From Nitrospira sp. (GTDB lineage: Bacteria; Nitrospirota; Nitrospiria; Nitrospirales; UBA8639): 64,000 nucleotides of DNA. Under the pieces are notes generated by a model. The model was given only the letters and a program-made list of their open reading frames with translations, did not search any database and was not told the origin of the DNA. The stretch is from positions 2,924,001 to 2,988,000 of the forward strand of contig CP058931.1 in assembly GCA_024760505.1 (NCBI GenBank), given 5' to 3'. This document shows positions 8,612 through 16,941 of the stretch, piece after piece; position 1 is the first letter of the stretch, and each line of letters starts with the position of its first letter. Both the position numbers and the translations under genes were made by a program.

Positions 8612-8829
8612 AATCAAGAACCGGAAGACTGACGTTTGCCGGATAGGCCTAATTATTTAGTCAGGGGGGATGTTACAGGGAAAAGTTAAGCGGAGGAGGC
8701 AGGTAGGAATCATGTGTGCTATAACACCAATAGGAAAACGGTCGCCACATGACCGGATGTCTCTGGATCGGACATGGGACATTCTCCGGAGATGAGAAGT
8801 TTTTCAAATTACCACAATGGATAACAGGC

Positions 8830-9354
8830 ATGTCGACTCAATTTAAAAAGATCATCGGATATCTTCTTATTGTTTTCCTGGTCATAGGATTTTTTGCGCT
8901 GTACCGCTATGTCCAGCCGACAGGGTATCACCTTCCAGATGACCCGCTTGCATTGGAAGCGTTGGAGTTGGTCAAAAAGCACCGATCCCGGCAAGGCTAT
9001 ACCCTGGACGAAGCGGTTCAGCTAATGGTGGATGATTTGAAAACCAAAGGCATTCCGTTTCATGAAGGAGATTGGCAGGTGGCGGCACAGGGCGAGGATA
9101 AATATATGGTACGTAAAATTGTGCGAGAGAAGGGTTCCGTGGAGTGGATCGAGCGGGAATATGCCTGGAGAGTGGATAGCAAAGAAAAGTCGATTCGAGT
9201 GATCTCGTTAGCCGCCCAACAATTGATGCCGTTTGAGAATTTGCCGCCACTTCCCCATGGCGATCAAATTTCATCCCTTCCGGGCATGATGCTGAAATTA
9301 CCTGTTCTGAGCCAGTTCGAAGAAGAGTCTGCTAGGGGCGGCCTCCTTATTTAA
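8830..9354 (+). CDS. Membrane-anchored protein of unknown function
   Basis: Not recognised. From ATG 8830 the product is 174 residues with a single hydrophobic segment at about residues 8-26 (IIGYLLIVFLVIGFFALYRY). The soluble part contains LEALELVKKHRSRQGYTLDE, a charged helix, and a WEREYAWRVD-like beta-rich stretch, suggesting an inner-membrane protein with an external domain. The frame is open back to 8749, but that extension is less convincing. The gap before it (8612-8829) shows nothing I can name apart from a 27-codon open frame at 8712-8795. It stands alone between the cobalamin run and a convergent Rieske gene. Confidence 0.65.
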   Translation: MSTQFKKIIGYLLIVFLVIGFFALYRYVQPTGYHLPDDPLALEALELVKKHRSRQGYTLDEAVQLMVDDLKTKGIPFHEGDWQVAAQGEDKYMVRKIVREKGSVEWIEREYAWRVDSKEKSIRVISLAAQQLMPFENLPPLPHGDQISSLPGMMLKLPVLSQFEEESARGGLLI

Positions 9355-9471
9355 ACGGCTCACTGGATCTACCTAAATGTCTCGAAGTTCACGCGATCTG
9401 CGTTGTGGTGATTAGGCAGTGAAAGTTGTTGGTAGGAAGGGCATTTTTAAAATTCCAGATTTTTTAGTATT

Positions 9472-9816
9472 CTACAATTGCCTATTCTCAGATGTTGGTG
9501 GGGCGACGTGGATGATGCCATCAACCACCTGTACTTCATAGCACGGCACGTTCCAGCTCGGGCTCGGGTTCTTTTGGCAAACCCCGGTTTTGATATCAAA
9601 CTTCCATCCGTGCCAGGGGCATTCGACGAAGTCTCCGTCTACGAATCCCTCGCCCAGTGGCCCTCCGGCATGGGGACAGGTATTATCAAGGGCATAGATC
9701 ACACCTTCGACATTAAATAAGGCAATACCCTGATCCTGGAGCTCAATGCTTTGACAGGTGCCTGGAGGGAGATCTTGAATCTTGGCAACTGGATGGAAGT
9801 TTAAGGACATGGTCAT
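9472..9816 (-). CDS. Rieske [2Fe-2S] ferredoxin
   Basis: A 114-residue single-domain Rieske protein without signal peptide or membrane segment, thus a soluble electron carrier. The cluster ligands are all present: C47 and H49 in CPHAGGPLGEG and C66 and H69 in CPWHGWKFD. The spacing matches dioxygenase-type ferredoxins and NirD-like proteins. It is transcribed away from the HNH gene, and no oxygenase or reductase partner lies next to it, so its redox partner is unknown. The 142-base divergent gap (9817-9958) must hold both promoters. Confidence 0.9.
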   Translation of the reverse strand: MTMSLNFHPVAKIQDLPPGTCQSIELQDQGIALFNVEGVIYALDNTCPHAGGPLGEGFVDGDFVECPWHGWKFDIKTGVCQKNPSPSWNVPCYEVQVVDGIIHVAPPTSENRQL

Positions 9817-9958
9817 CTCTAATCGGCCAAAATCCTTAATATATCAACTTCTTCCTGGCGCAACAAGAGCCCTATGGTCTCTCTTGATTCTCTGGATTCG
9901 TCGGTGATATAGGAACAGAGTTTCCTCCAACCCGGCGAGGTCTCTAGAGTACGTTTGT

Positions 9959-10495
9959 ATGGAAATGACTCTCCTACTCAATGCTACCTATGAGCCATTG
10001 CGAGTTGTGCACTGGCAAAAAGCCATCAATTTGTTATGGCAAGGAAAAGTCGAAGTCCTTGAATTTTATGATCGGGATATTCGAGGGGTGTCCATTTCCT
10101 TTAAATTGCCTTCCGTGATGCGTCTTCTCAACATGGTCAAGCTTCGTTCGAATCATCATGCGGTCAAATTTTCTCGTATTAATATATTTACCCGTGACCG
10201 GTACACCTGCCAATATTGCTATGCACGGTTTCGCACCGAAGAATTGACGTTTGATCATGTGGTGCCTATTGCCAAAGGTGGGAAGAAAACCTGGGAAAAC
10301 ATTGTGACGGCATGTTGGCGATGTAATAACCGGAAAAGCGGGCGTGTTCCCCATGAGGCAGGCATGAAATTACTAAAGGAGCCCGTCAAGCCTAAATGGA
10401 CCCCCCGGCTGACACTCATGATCGGCATCCGCCACGCTCCGGAAAGTTGGCGGGATTATTTATACTGGAATGTGGAATTGGATGCGGATTCCTAG
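9959..10495 (+). CDS. HNH endonuclease family protein
   Basis: A 178-residue protein of the widely distributed stand-alone HNH family that begins with LLNATYEPL.VVHWQKAI. The nuclease domain shows two zinc CxxC pairs, CQYC (about residue 83) and CWRC, bracketing FDHVVPIAKGGK and ENIVTACWRCNNRK, the HNH core. An RINIFTRDRYTCQYC segment leads into it. Its cellular role is not established; nothing around it suggests restriction or phage functions. It starts with ATG GAA ATG, so the second ATG (9965) is a possible alternative start. Confidence 0.88.
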   Translation: MEMTLLLNATYEPLRVVHWQKAINLLWQGKVEVLEFYDRDIRGVSISFKLPSVMRLLNMVKLRSNHHAVKFSRINIFTRDRYTCQYCYARFRTEELTFDHVVPIAKGGKKTWENIVTACWRCNNRKSGRVPHEAGMKLLKEPVKPKWTPRLTLMIGIRHAPESWRDYLYWNVELDADS

Positions 10496-10774
10496 GTCCT
10501 CCTGCGCTCCTGGTTCCTGATGGTTGTCAGCGGGGCCATCTTCTTTTCGTTCCCGGTGACAAACTACCTAAAGCGGAACTACATGCTCTCACAAGAAGCG
10601 AACCCGAGCCTTTGTCGCACTCGAACAGGAATGGTGCGCGATGAGACGGGGCATCACTACTCTGTCTCTTTTTTCCCGATTCCCTGAAAATGCTCAATAA
10701 TGACCCGAATAGGCAGAACGCTCAGGATTTATCTGCCAATCCGGGTCGAATAATTGAGGGATCACGCGCTTGCG

Positions 10775-10927
10775 CTACGATACTTCGATGAGAGGAATCG
10801 GCGCTCGCTCAGCTTGTTTCCGTAGGCCACAATTGATACACCAGTAAACCAGAAGAGACATTCCTGATTCCATGTCGACTTCCCGATCGAGCAACATCGT
10901 TCCTTGGCATTTTTCACAGCGATACAT
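10775..10927 (-). CDS. 50-residue zinc-ribbon protein
   Basis: A short minus-strand gene starting MYRCEKCQGTMLLDRE and ending RAPIPLIEVS. Two CxxC pairs, C4/C7 and C30/C33, sit 22 residues apart, as expected for a zinc ribbon. AGGAG lies about 8 bases upstream of the ATG on the minus strand. The Cys spacing, the start signal and the lack of internal stops make it credible despite its size. The function is unknown; proteins like this bind nucleic acid or partner proteins. It stands alone in the long gap between the HNH gene and the metallopeptidase. Confidence 0.7.
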   Translation of the reverse strand: MYRCEKCQGTMLLDREVDMESGMSLLVYWCINCGLRKQAERAPIPLIEVS

Positions 10928-11357
10928 AGATGAATCTCCTGTGGTTCTACCGGTCAGGCTTCAGGAGTCGTCAGAATCAAGAGGGAAGAAAGCGTACAGG
11001 CGTTTGGCCGAGAAAATGAATGAGGACCAAAAAAATAAATAAAGCCTTGAGCACTGATTCTTCAGACGCGCTGACTCGGAGTGTGAATAAAAAATTGCAT
11101 GGTCCCGAATGAAGGAATCCTAAAAAAGAGGGGCAATCTACCATAGGCAAAAAGGTAAAAGCTATGGAATTCAAGTGGGCAAATGAGAATAGGTGAGGGC
11201 ATGCTCGAGGTTTTGACTTAGAGAGGAAATGGAGTGAAGATTTGAGCATCATTTGGCGGTTGATGCGGAGGAGTCTGTCAAGGGAGCATAGCCTGATTCT
11301 CACGAAAGTGTTTTTGATGATGATTCAAAACCGACACTGGTACGGGAGGTGGTGAGC
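10928..11357. other. Intergenic stretch, no gene supported
   Basis: 430 bases between the minus-strand zinc-ribbon gene and the metallopeptidase. It must carry the divergent promoters. A minus-strand open frame at 10977-11303 has no recognisable protein pattern, no ribosome-binding site and an odd Phe/Leu/Ser-rich composition, so I did not call it. GGGAGG at 11344-11349 is the ribosome-binding site of the next gene. Nothing else was identified. Confidence 0.5.
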
Positions 11358-12407
11358 GTGGATCTTTTGCCGGATTTTCAGCCCCCTGTCCCCGCAGAGC
11401 CTGAATGGGTTTCCTGGACTGATGAACAGTTGTTGAATCTCCGGTTGTCCGATTTGAAGATCCGCATTTCCGGAACTGAATTGGGTCAATGCATCCGTCA
11501 GTTATACCGCGAATTGAAAGATCACGGGTTAGTGTTTCGCCCCCATGTCTGGTTGTCCGACGATTGGTATTCGCCTGATGGCACGCCGGGTCTTGCCGTG
11601 CCGTTCTATATGGGGCATCCGCGGTTAGCGAAGCTGGAGCTTAATCAAATGTTGGAAGTGGAGGGCGGGACCCCGGAATGGTGTATGCGGATTCTTCGAC
11701 ACGAAACGGGCCATGCGATTGAGAATGCCTACCGCTTACGGCGGCGGCGTAGCCGGCAACAAATGTTCGGGCATACTTCGGTTCCGTATCCCGATTGTTA
11801 TTTGCCCAAGCCCTATAGTAAAAGTTTTGTGTTGCATCTTGATATGTGGTATGCCCAGAGTCATCCCGACGAGGATTTTGCCGAAACCTTTGCCGTCTGG
11901 CTCACCCCGAACTCACATTGGCGTGAGCGTTATGCCGGATGGCCGGCACTTAAAAAATTGGAATATATGGACGGGCTTATGAAGGAGTTGGCGGGGGTTG
12001 CGCCAATTGTGACGACCCGGGAACAGGTGGACCCTATTCAGCGACTGCACAAAACGCTCCGGGAACATTATCAGGACAAGCGGGAACGGTATGGGCTGGA
12101 CTACCCAAACTTTTATGACCGGGACCTGCGGCGTCTGTTTTCGGGGGATCCGGACCAATCGGCAAATCCGTCCGCGGAGAATTTTATCAGGAAATTCAGA
12201 AAAGAAGTTCGCCGGAAAGTCGCTGCATGGACGGGAGAATATCAATATACCATTGATCAAGTTTTACAAGATATGATGGCACATTGCCGTGAACGAAATT
12301 TGCGGTTAGCTGTTCCTGAAGAGCAGGCAAAAGTGGATTTTACGATTTTATTGACGGTGCAAACGATGAACTATTTGCATGGTGGACGACATCGGGTGGT
12401 GTTATGA
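11358..12407 (+). CDS. Putative zinc metallopeptidase (HExxH)
   Basis: A 349-residue cytoplasmic-looking protein with the metallopeptidase motif HETGHAIE at residues 115-122. A downstream HPDEDFAETFAVW (residues 169-181) could supply the third zinc ligand, a glutamate (E172 or E176). No signal peptide is visible. It belongs to a poorly characterised putative zinc-binding peptidase group. Of three in-frame GTG codons, 11358 is best placed, 8 bases after GGGAGG; 11349 and 11352 are too close. The stop overlaps the ATG of the ATP-grasp gene (ATGA), so the two are probably made together, perhaps as a peptide-handling pair. Confidence 0.8.
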   Translation: MDLLPDFQPPVPAEPEWVSWTDEQLLNLRLSDLKIRISGTELGQCIRQLYRELKDHGLVFRPHVWLSDDWYSPDGTPGLAVPFYMGHPRLAKLELNQMLEVEGGTPEWCMRILRHETGHAIENAYRLRRRRSRQQMFGHTSVPYPDCYLPKPYSKSFVLHLDMWYAQSHPDEDFAETFAVWLTPNSHWRERYAGWPALKKLEYMDGLMKELAGVAPIVTTREQVDPIQRLHKTLREHYQDKRERYGLDYPNFYDRDLRRLFSGDPDQSANPSAENFIRKFRKEVRRKVAAWTGEYQYTIDQVLQDMMAHCRERNLRLAVPEEQAKVDFTILLTVQTMNYLHGGRHRVVL

Positions 12408-13426
12408 GGAAGCTTCGCGTCATGGCCCTTATGCATCAGGATCTCGTGCCCCCCGACGATGTGGAGCATGCCGATTTGGCTGAGGTTGAATGGAAAACCG
12501 AATTTGATGTGGTCTCCACTCTACGGGATCTTGGCCATGAGGTTATGGCCGTCGGTGTCAGAGATGATTTAAGCGTTATTGATAAGCTGGTAACGGATTG
12601 GAAGCCGCACATTGCTTTCAATCTGCTGGAAGAATTCAATGGCAATCCGGAGTTCGATCAAAATGTCGTGTCCTATTTGGAGCTCCTGGGTGTTCCTTAT
12701 ACCGGGTGTAATCCCAAGGGGCTCGTGCTCACTCGCGATAAAGGCTGGTCAAAAAAAATTATGGCCTACCATGGCATCCGATGCCCGGAGTTTGTGGTTT
12801 ATCCATTGGGGCGAGTCATCAAGTGGGCAGACGAGTTTCCCTTTCCGGTCATTGTCAAATCCATTAGTGAAGAAGCTTCCCTCGGCATTTCTCAAGCATC
12901 TATCGTCCATGACGAAGACAAACTCAAAGAACGGGTTGAATTTGTGCATCAGAGTGTGGGGACAAGCGTCATTGTCGAGCGGTACATTGAAGGACGGGAA
13001 CTCTATGTGGGGGTGTTAGGTAATCGACGATTGCAAGCCCTGCCGGTTTGGGAGCTGCACTTGAAAAATCTTCCTCCTGATGCTTTGCCAATTGCCACGG
13101 CCCGGGTGAAATGGAGCACGAAATATCAAAAAAAATATGGAATTCAATCGGGTGAGGTCGAGGGGTTACATCCTAAACTGGTGCGGCATATTCAACAAAC
13201 GGCTAAACGGGTTTTTCATATTTTGGGATTAAACGGCTATGCCCGAATGGATTTTCGGTTGGATCCCCAGGAACACCTGTATATATTGGAAGCCAATCCC
13301 AATGCTCAACTGGCGTATGGTGAAGATCTCGCCGAGTCGGCTGAACGAGCCGGTATTTCCTATGAAGCGCTGATTCAACGAATTCTGAATATCGGCCTGA
13401 GCTGGAAGCCTGAAAGCCAGCGATAG
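12404..13426 (+). CDS. ATP-grasp ligase, D-alanine--D-alanine ligase-like
   Basis: A 340-residue ATP-grasp enzyme with D-Ala-D-Ala ligase-like architecture. The N-terminal domain ends in HIAFNLLEEF, followed by VPYTGCNPKGLVLTRDKGWSKK, the family's substrate-entry region. The ATP-binding VIVKSISEEASLGISQAS and VIVERYIEGRELYVGVLG come next, and finally YARMDFRLD and ILEANPNAQL with the Mg-binding Glu and Asn. It is divergent from true Ddl, and its overlap with a metallopeptidase instead of mur genes argues against a cell-wall role. The substrate is unknown; amino-acid or peptide ligation is the family expectation. Confidence 0.82.
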   Translation: MRKLRVMALMHQDLVPPDDVEHADLAEVEWKTEFDVVSTLRDLGHEVMAVGVRDDLSVIDKLVTDWKPHIAFNLLEEFNGNPEFDQNVVSYLELLGVPYTGCNPKGLVLTRDKGWSKKIMAYHGIRCPEFVVYPLGRVIKWADEFPFPVIVKSISEEASLGISQASIVHDEDKLKERVEFVHQSVGTSVIVERYIEGRELYVGVLGNRRLQALPVWELHLKNLPPDALPIATARVKWSTKYQKKYGIQSGEVEGLHPKLVRHIQQTAKRVFHILGLNGYARMDFRLDPQEHLYILEANPNAQLAYGEDLAESAERAGISYEALIQRILNIGLSWKPESQR

Positions 13427-13550
13427 CGGGATTCTGAAAAACCTGTCAGGAGCAAAGTCGAAAGGTCTGTCGGGGAGGATTATTTTGCCCATTGTCTCTT
13501 GCTCTTAGAAATAGGCCGCAGAATAATTTCCTTGAGTGCCTGTTTTATTT

Positions 13551-13574
13551 CTTAGAAAAGCGGAAATTTCTAAG
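13551..13574. terminator. Weak inverted repeat between convergent genes
   Basis: CTTAGAAA at 13551-13558 and TTTCTAAG at 13567-13574 are perfect inverted copies with an 8-base loop, set in A/T-rich DNA between the convergent ATP-grasp and cyclase genes. Position fits a shared terminator, but the stem is A/T-rich and no clean T-run follows on either strand. Confidence 0.3.
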
Positions 13575-13626
13575 ATTATTGTAAAATTTCAAGAAGGGAT
13601 TCGTTTTTTGTAAGCGTAGAGCATGG

Positions 13627-16152
13627 TCATGAGTTCTTTAATCCTGCCTGCCAAGTGGCAAGGGCCAATAATGGAAAGTAGTGCGAGTACAAATGGTATT
13701 TCAAATAGAAAACGTTAGGAAATCCTGTTCCTGTCATGAGTTCCTCGTCCCACTCTCCTTGCTGATTCTGATGGGTGAGCAGCCAGTCGATTCCACGATG
13801 AACGGGTTTTGAGGTTCGATCGTCAGCCGCTTCAAGTGCAAGTAAGGCCCAGGCTGTTTGTGAAGGTGTGCTTGATGCTGGAACAAATTCCTGCTTTTCA
13901 TAGCTGGCACAGCTTTCCCCCCAACCGCCATCCTGGTTTTGGATTGAGCGCACCCAGGTGGCAGCACGCTGGATTGCGGCGTTTGCAGTCGGGGAGCCAC
14001 TTGCGCGAAGGCCACGCACGGCGAGGAATGTCCCATAGGTATAATTTACGCCCCAGCGTCCATCCCAACTCCCGTTGGGTTGTTGATGGCCCAAAAGAAA
14101 TTGGACGGCACGCGCGATTGCCGGGTGTTGGTATGTGTAATCACGCCGACAGAGTGCCTCCAACACCCGCCCCGTTATATCAGGGCAGCTGGGATCAAGC
14201 ATGGCATTGTGGTCTGCGAATGGGACCTTATTCAGGAGGGCCCAATTATTATCGACATCAAAGGCAGCCCAACCCCCGTCTGAGGATTGCATTCCTAATA
14301 ACCAGTTGATGGCACGACCTTCGGCGCGGGTCTGCCGGTCGGGATCAGAGGCCTTGGCATGCTGTAGGGCCAACAAGACCATGGCGGTATCGTCGATGTC
14401 CGGGTAGAGTTCATTCGCAAATTGGAAAGGCCATCCTCCAGGCTGCAAATCCGGTCGCTTGACTGACCAGTCTCCTTTGCGGCGAATCTCTTTGCTCAAT
14501 AACCAGTCGGCTGCCCGCTGCATGGCTTGCGGTTCACCGACACCGAGTTCTCCTAATGCAAACATTGAGATAGCGGTATCCCATACAGGGGACAAGCTTG
14601 GCTGAAACTGCAGAGCATCTTCTTTCTCAAGAATGAGTCCTTCAAGCTGGCCAAGTGTGTCAATGAAGTCCGGGTGGTCCCGCTCATAGCCCAGAGCATC
14701 CATCGCCATAAGGGCGTACATCATTCCCGGAAAAATCGCTCCCAATCCATCCGTGAATCGCATGTGATCGAGCATCCACTTCTCTGCTTCGCGTATGGCC
14801 TTGGCGCGAACATCCTTAAAGCCCCGCTTTTCCCAGAGTTTCAATATCTTGTCCACCTGATGAAACATGAGAGAAAAGGGGTCTTTTCTCGGGAACCTCA
14901 GTTTTCGATTGGGCACCATTAGTTCGTCAACGGTCCAATCCCCCGGCACTTTGCGTTGTATTCCGGACGCTTGAAGAATGGAGAGGGGGACGACGATGGC
15001 CCGACTCCACGATGAAATTTCATACAAGACATTACCAGGGATGAGGACGAGTTCAGGTGGAACACTCGGAGTGTACTTTCTCGGGAAGAGACCAAACATG
15101 CTCAGGTTATTTTTCGTGTAGCTATTGGTGGCTTGAAGGCCTCCGAGGGCAAGAATGCGTTCACGCGCACGCTGCATAAGTGGTTCGTCGGGATCATTGC
15201 CACCAACTCGAAGCGCCACGTACGCTCGGGTCGTGGCGTTTACTTCGGCTGGTCCTTCGGTATAAATGTTCCACCCACCATCTGAAAGTTGCCGGTCAAG
15301 GATGGTGCGTATGGCCTCCTTGATTTTGGTCTGAATTCTGGGCTCCCACACACCGTTCTCTGGTGGATAAAGCCAGAGTAAAAGCAATACGTAGTCGGAT
15401 TCCAATGTTGTGTCGGCCGTTAAATCTCCCTGCCAAAACCCCTGCGGATTTTGTTTTGCTAGCAGTGCACGCGCAGAGGTTTGGGTGGGTTGGTACGCTT
15501 GTCGTTCGAGTTCCTCCACATGGGACTTAAAGGAAGCCAATTCCGCGAAGGCGTCATTAGGCGGGGTGGGTATGGTGGTTGCGGACGTTTCTCTCATGGA
15601 TTCTCCTGATTGTGTGTGAGATTGGATCTCCAAAACAACTGTGGCTCGTTGCTCGCGCGTGGGTGGCGCTAATCCTAGGGCCTCGCTGAACCAGAGCCCT
15701 TCGACAGCCAGCCGCCCCAGGAGGGAACGAGTCGGATCAATGGTATTGGCGAGAAAAATACTCTGCCAATTTTGGTACCGCGCTCGAATGGGCTCGAGTA
15801 GATGGGGATTGATGGAAAAAGCCGCCATGAGAATGGAGGCAATTTCTTCTCCCCGAAGTGACCGATTATGGATGGGGTTGTCGATAATCTCCTGGCTAAG
15901 AGCCATGCCGGGATGCTCCTCATGAATGGAGCTAGTGAGAAATTCTCCAACCTGTTTGCGATCCAAATCCTGTATGAGTAACTCTATAAGCCCCGCGAGT
16001 AACTGTTCCTTTCCCTCAAAATGATAGAGTAAGCCACCTTTACTGATTCCGGCTTCTCGAGCGACGTGCTCAAGCGTCAATGCACTGACGCCGTTTCGTC
16101 CCAGCAGGTCTATGGCGGTCTCAAGAATCAAATGCCGGGTTGAAGTTAACAT
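13627..16152 (-). CDS. shc: TetR-type regulator fused in frame to squalene-hopene cyclase
   Basis: A single 841-codon frame. Residues 1 to about 182 are a full-length TetR/AcrR regulator: the helix-turn-helix ALTLEHVAREAGISKGGLLY with HFEGKEQLL, then an all-helical ligand domain. From M186 the frame is a complete squalene-hopene cyclase of 656 residues, which makes hopanoids from squalene. It has the catalytic DIDDTA at residues 585-590 and QW-type repeats such as GGWAAFDVDNN and GGWGES. No stop separates the two. AGGAG stands 6 bases before M186 (base 15597), so the cyclase may also be made alone. It could be a true fusion or a regulator whose stop was lost. No other hopanoid gene is nearby. 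Confidence 0.9.
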   Translation of the reverse strand: MLTSTRHLILETAIDLLGRNGVSALTLEHVAREAGISKGGLLYHFEGKEQLLAGLIELLIQDLDRKQVGEFLTSSIHEEHPGMALSQEIIDNPIHNRSLRGEEIASILMAAFSINPHLLEPIRARYQNWQSIFLANTIDPTRSLLGRLAVEGLWFSEALGLAPPTREQRATVVLEIQSHTQSGESMRETSATTIPTPPNDAFAELASFKSHVEELERQAYQPTQTSARALLAKQNPQGFWQGDLTADTTLESDYVLLLLWLYPPENGVWEPRIQTKIKEAIRTILDRQLSDGGWNIYTEGPAEVNATTRAYVALRVGGNDPDEPLMQRARERILALGGLQATNSYTKNNLSMFGLFPRKYTPSVPPELVLIPGNVLYEISSWSRAIVVPLSILQASGIQRKVPGDWTVDELMVPNRKLRFPRKDPFSLMFHQVDKILKLWEKRGFKDVRAKAIREAEKWMLDHMRFTDGLGAIFPGMMYALMAMDALGYERDHPDFIDTLGQLEGLILEKEDALQFQPSLSPVWDTAISMFALGELGVGEPQAMQRAADWLLSKEIRRKGDWSVKRPDLQPGGWPFQFANELYPDIDDTAMVLLALQHAKASDPDRQTRAEGRAINWLLGMQSSDGGWAAFDVDNNWALLNKVPFADHNAMLDPSCPDITGRVLEALCRRDYTYQHPAIARAVQFLLGHQQPNGSWDGRWGVNYTYGTFLAVRGLRASGSPTANAAIQRAATWVRSIQNQDGGWGESCASYEKQEFVPASSTPSQTAWALLALEAADDRTSKPVHRGIDWLLTHQNQQGEWDEELMTGTGFPNVFYLKYHLYSHYFPLLALATWQAGLKNS
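15595..15608 (-). promoter_or_regulatory. Internal ribosome-binding site and start for the cyclase part
   Basis: On the minus strand CAGGAGAATCC immediately precedes ATG AGA GAA. AGGAG is 6 bases from the ATG at 15597, an optimal arrangement inside an open frame. It marks where the ancestral cyclase gene probably began and would allow a free cyclase of 656 residues. Confidence 0.65.
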
Positions 16153-16160
16153 TGTTTTCT

Positions 16161-16195
16161 ACTGTACCGTCTGGCTGGTTTAGTTTCAATTGAAA
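16161..16195 (-). promoter_or_regulatory. Predicted promoter with palindromic operator for the TetR-cyclase gene
   Basis: The 12-base palindrome TTTCAATTGAAA lies at 16184-16195. On the minus strand its second half, TTGAAA (16189-16184), is a -35 box followed after exactly 17 bases by TACAGT (16166-16161) as -10. A TetR dimer on the palindrome would block RNA polymerase, consistent with autorepression. Only 8 bases separate the -10 from the ATG at 16152, so the transcript would be nearly leaderless. Confidence 0.45.
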
Positions 16196-16424
16196 ATTTC
16201 TGATTTTACACGCTGGTATGCAGGGAGGACGATCCTGGCTGGATTAAAGTCCGGGCAGGAAAAATTTTATGGAAAGGGCATTCACAATGCCAACCAGCCC
16301 CCTTACTGAGGTCAATAAAAGAATAGGAAACTAGAAATGATCTTGGTCCACAAAATAACTGCCTCGAATAGCTGGGACTTTATATCATTTGACAGAGACT
16401 CAGAGAAGGGAGCTTAGCGGGAAG

Positions 16425-16778
16425 TTAATTGAAGGCCAGGAAACGGTCGCACCCGTCGATGATGTTTGAGAGAATAACCAAGCCGCAAAAGGTCACTTCT
16501 TTGCCATACCCGTCCGTTGAGATGTGGTGTTGTTGGCATCCATAGGCGCACACAAATAGTTTCAGTCCGTTCTTTGCCAACTCCGAAAATCTCGGGTCTT
16601 CTAGGTTTTTGACTCCCTCATCAATAAAATACAAATAGGTATCCACCTTGTTCGCTAAAGCGGTTTTGGAGAGGTGGTAGACTGTCTCTGCATTGGGATG
16701 TTCGGGTGAGGTTGAGAGCAGGAGGCCTAATTTTTTGTTGGCAAGAGCAGGATTGGCTATATTGGTGGTAGATTCCAT
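16425..16778 (-). CDS. DsrE/DsrF-like family protein
   Basis: A 117-residue small cytoplasmic protein with the DsrE-like Rossmann-type pattern: KLGLLLSTSPEHPNAETVYHL with the first strand and helix, TYLYFIDEGVKNL with the second, and LFVCAYGCQQH. The two Cys of CAYGC fall where sulfur-carrying family members have reactive Cys. NIIDGCDRFLAF closes the protein. It may act in sulfur transfer or be a predicted peroxiredoxin-like protein; the neighbours do not decide. It is transcribed in the same direction as the TetR-cyclase gene, 272 bases upstream of it. Confidence 0.72.
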   Translation of the reverse strand: MESTTNIANPALANKKLGLLLSTSPEHPNAETVYHLSKTALANKVDTYLYFIDEGVKNLEDPRFSELAKNGLKLFVCAYGCQQHHISTDGYGKEVTFCGLVILSNIIDGCDRFLAFN

Positions 16779-16869
16779 GGGAGAAACTCTCTGAATAATA
16801 AGGTTTTACGACTGTTTATAGGTGGAATGAGCGTGGCTGTCAAGGGAGTATTCAGGAGGGATCTTTTGC

Positions 16870-16899
16870 TTGACGTCGTTTTTCCTCTGTCTTTATAAT
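16870..16899 (+). promoter_or_regulatory. Predicted sigma-70 promoter of the moa operon
   Basis: TTGACG at 16870-16875 and TATAAT at 16894-16899 with an 18-base spacer, 42 bases before the moaC ATG. The -10 is a perfect consensus. It drives moaC and possibly moaD, moaE and moaA. Confidence 0.7.
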
Positions 16900-16941
16900 T
16901 TACTGATTTTCAAGAGAAATTTTCATCTATGATTATTTTTT

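Noticed and set aside
8712..8795. 27-codon open frame on the + strand behind a purine-rich stretch
   Set aside because: The ribosome-binding site is distant and the peptide has no recognisable pattern; too short to support without comparative data.
10977..11303. Minus-strand open frame of 108 codons
   Set aside because: Phe/Leu/Ser/Pro-rich with no domain, no ribosome-binding site and no similarity that I can recognise; it lies in a gap that must hold promoters.
12404..13426. Assignment as the true cell-wall Ddl
   Set aside because: The ATP-grasp motifs are Ddl-like but the N-terminal substrate region is divergent and no mur or fts genes are close; it is paired with a peptidase instead.
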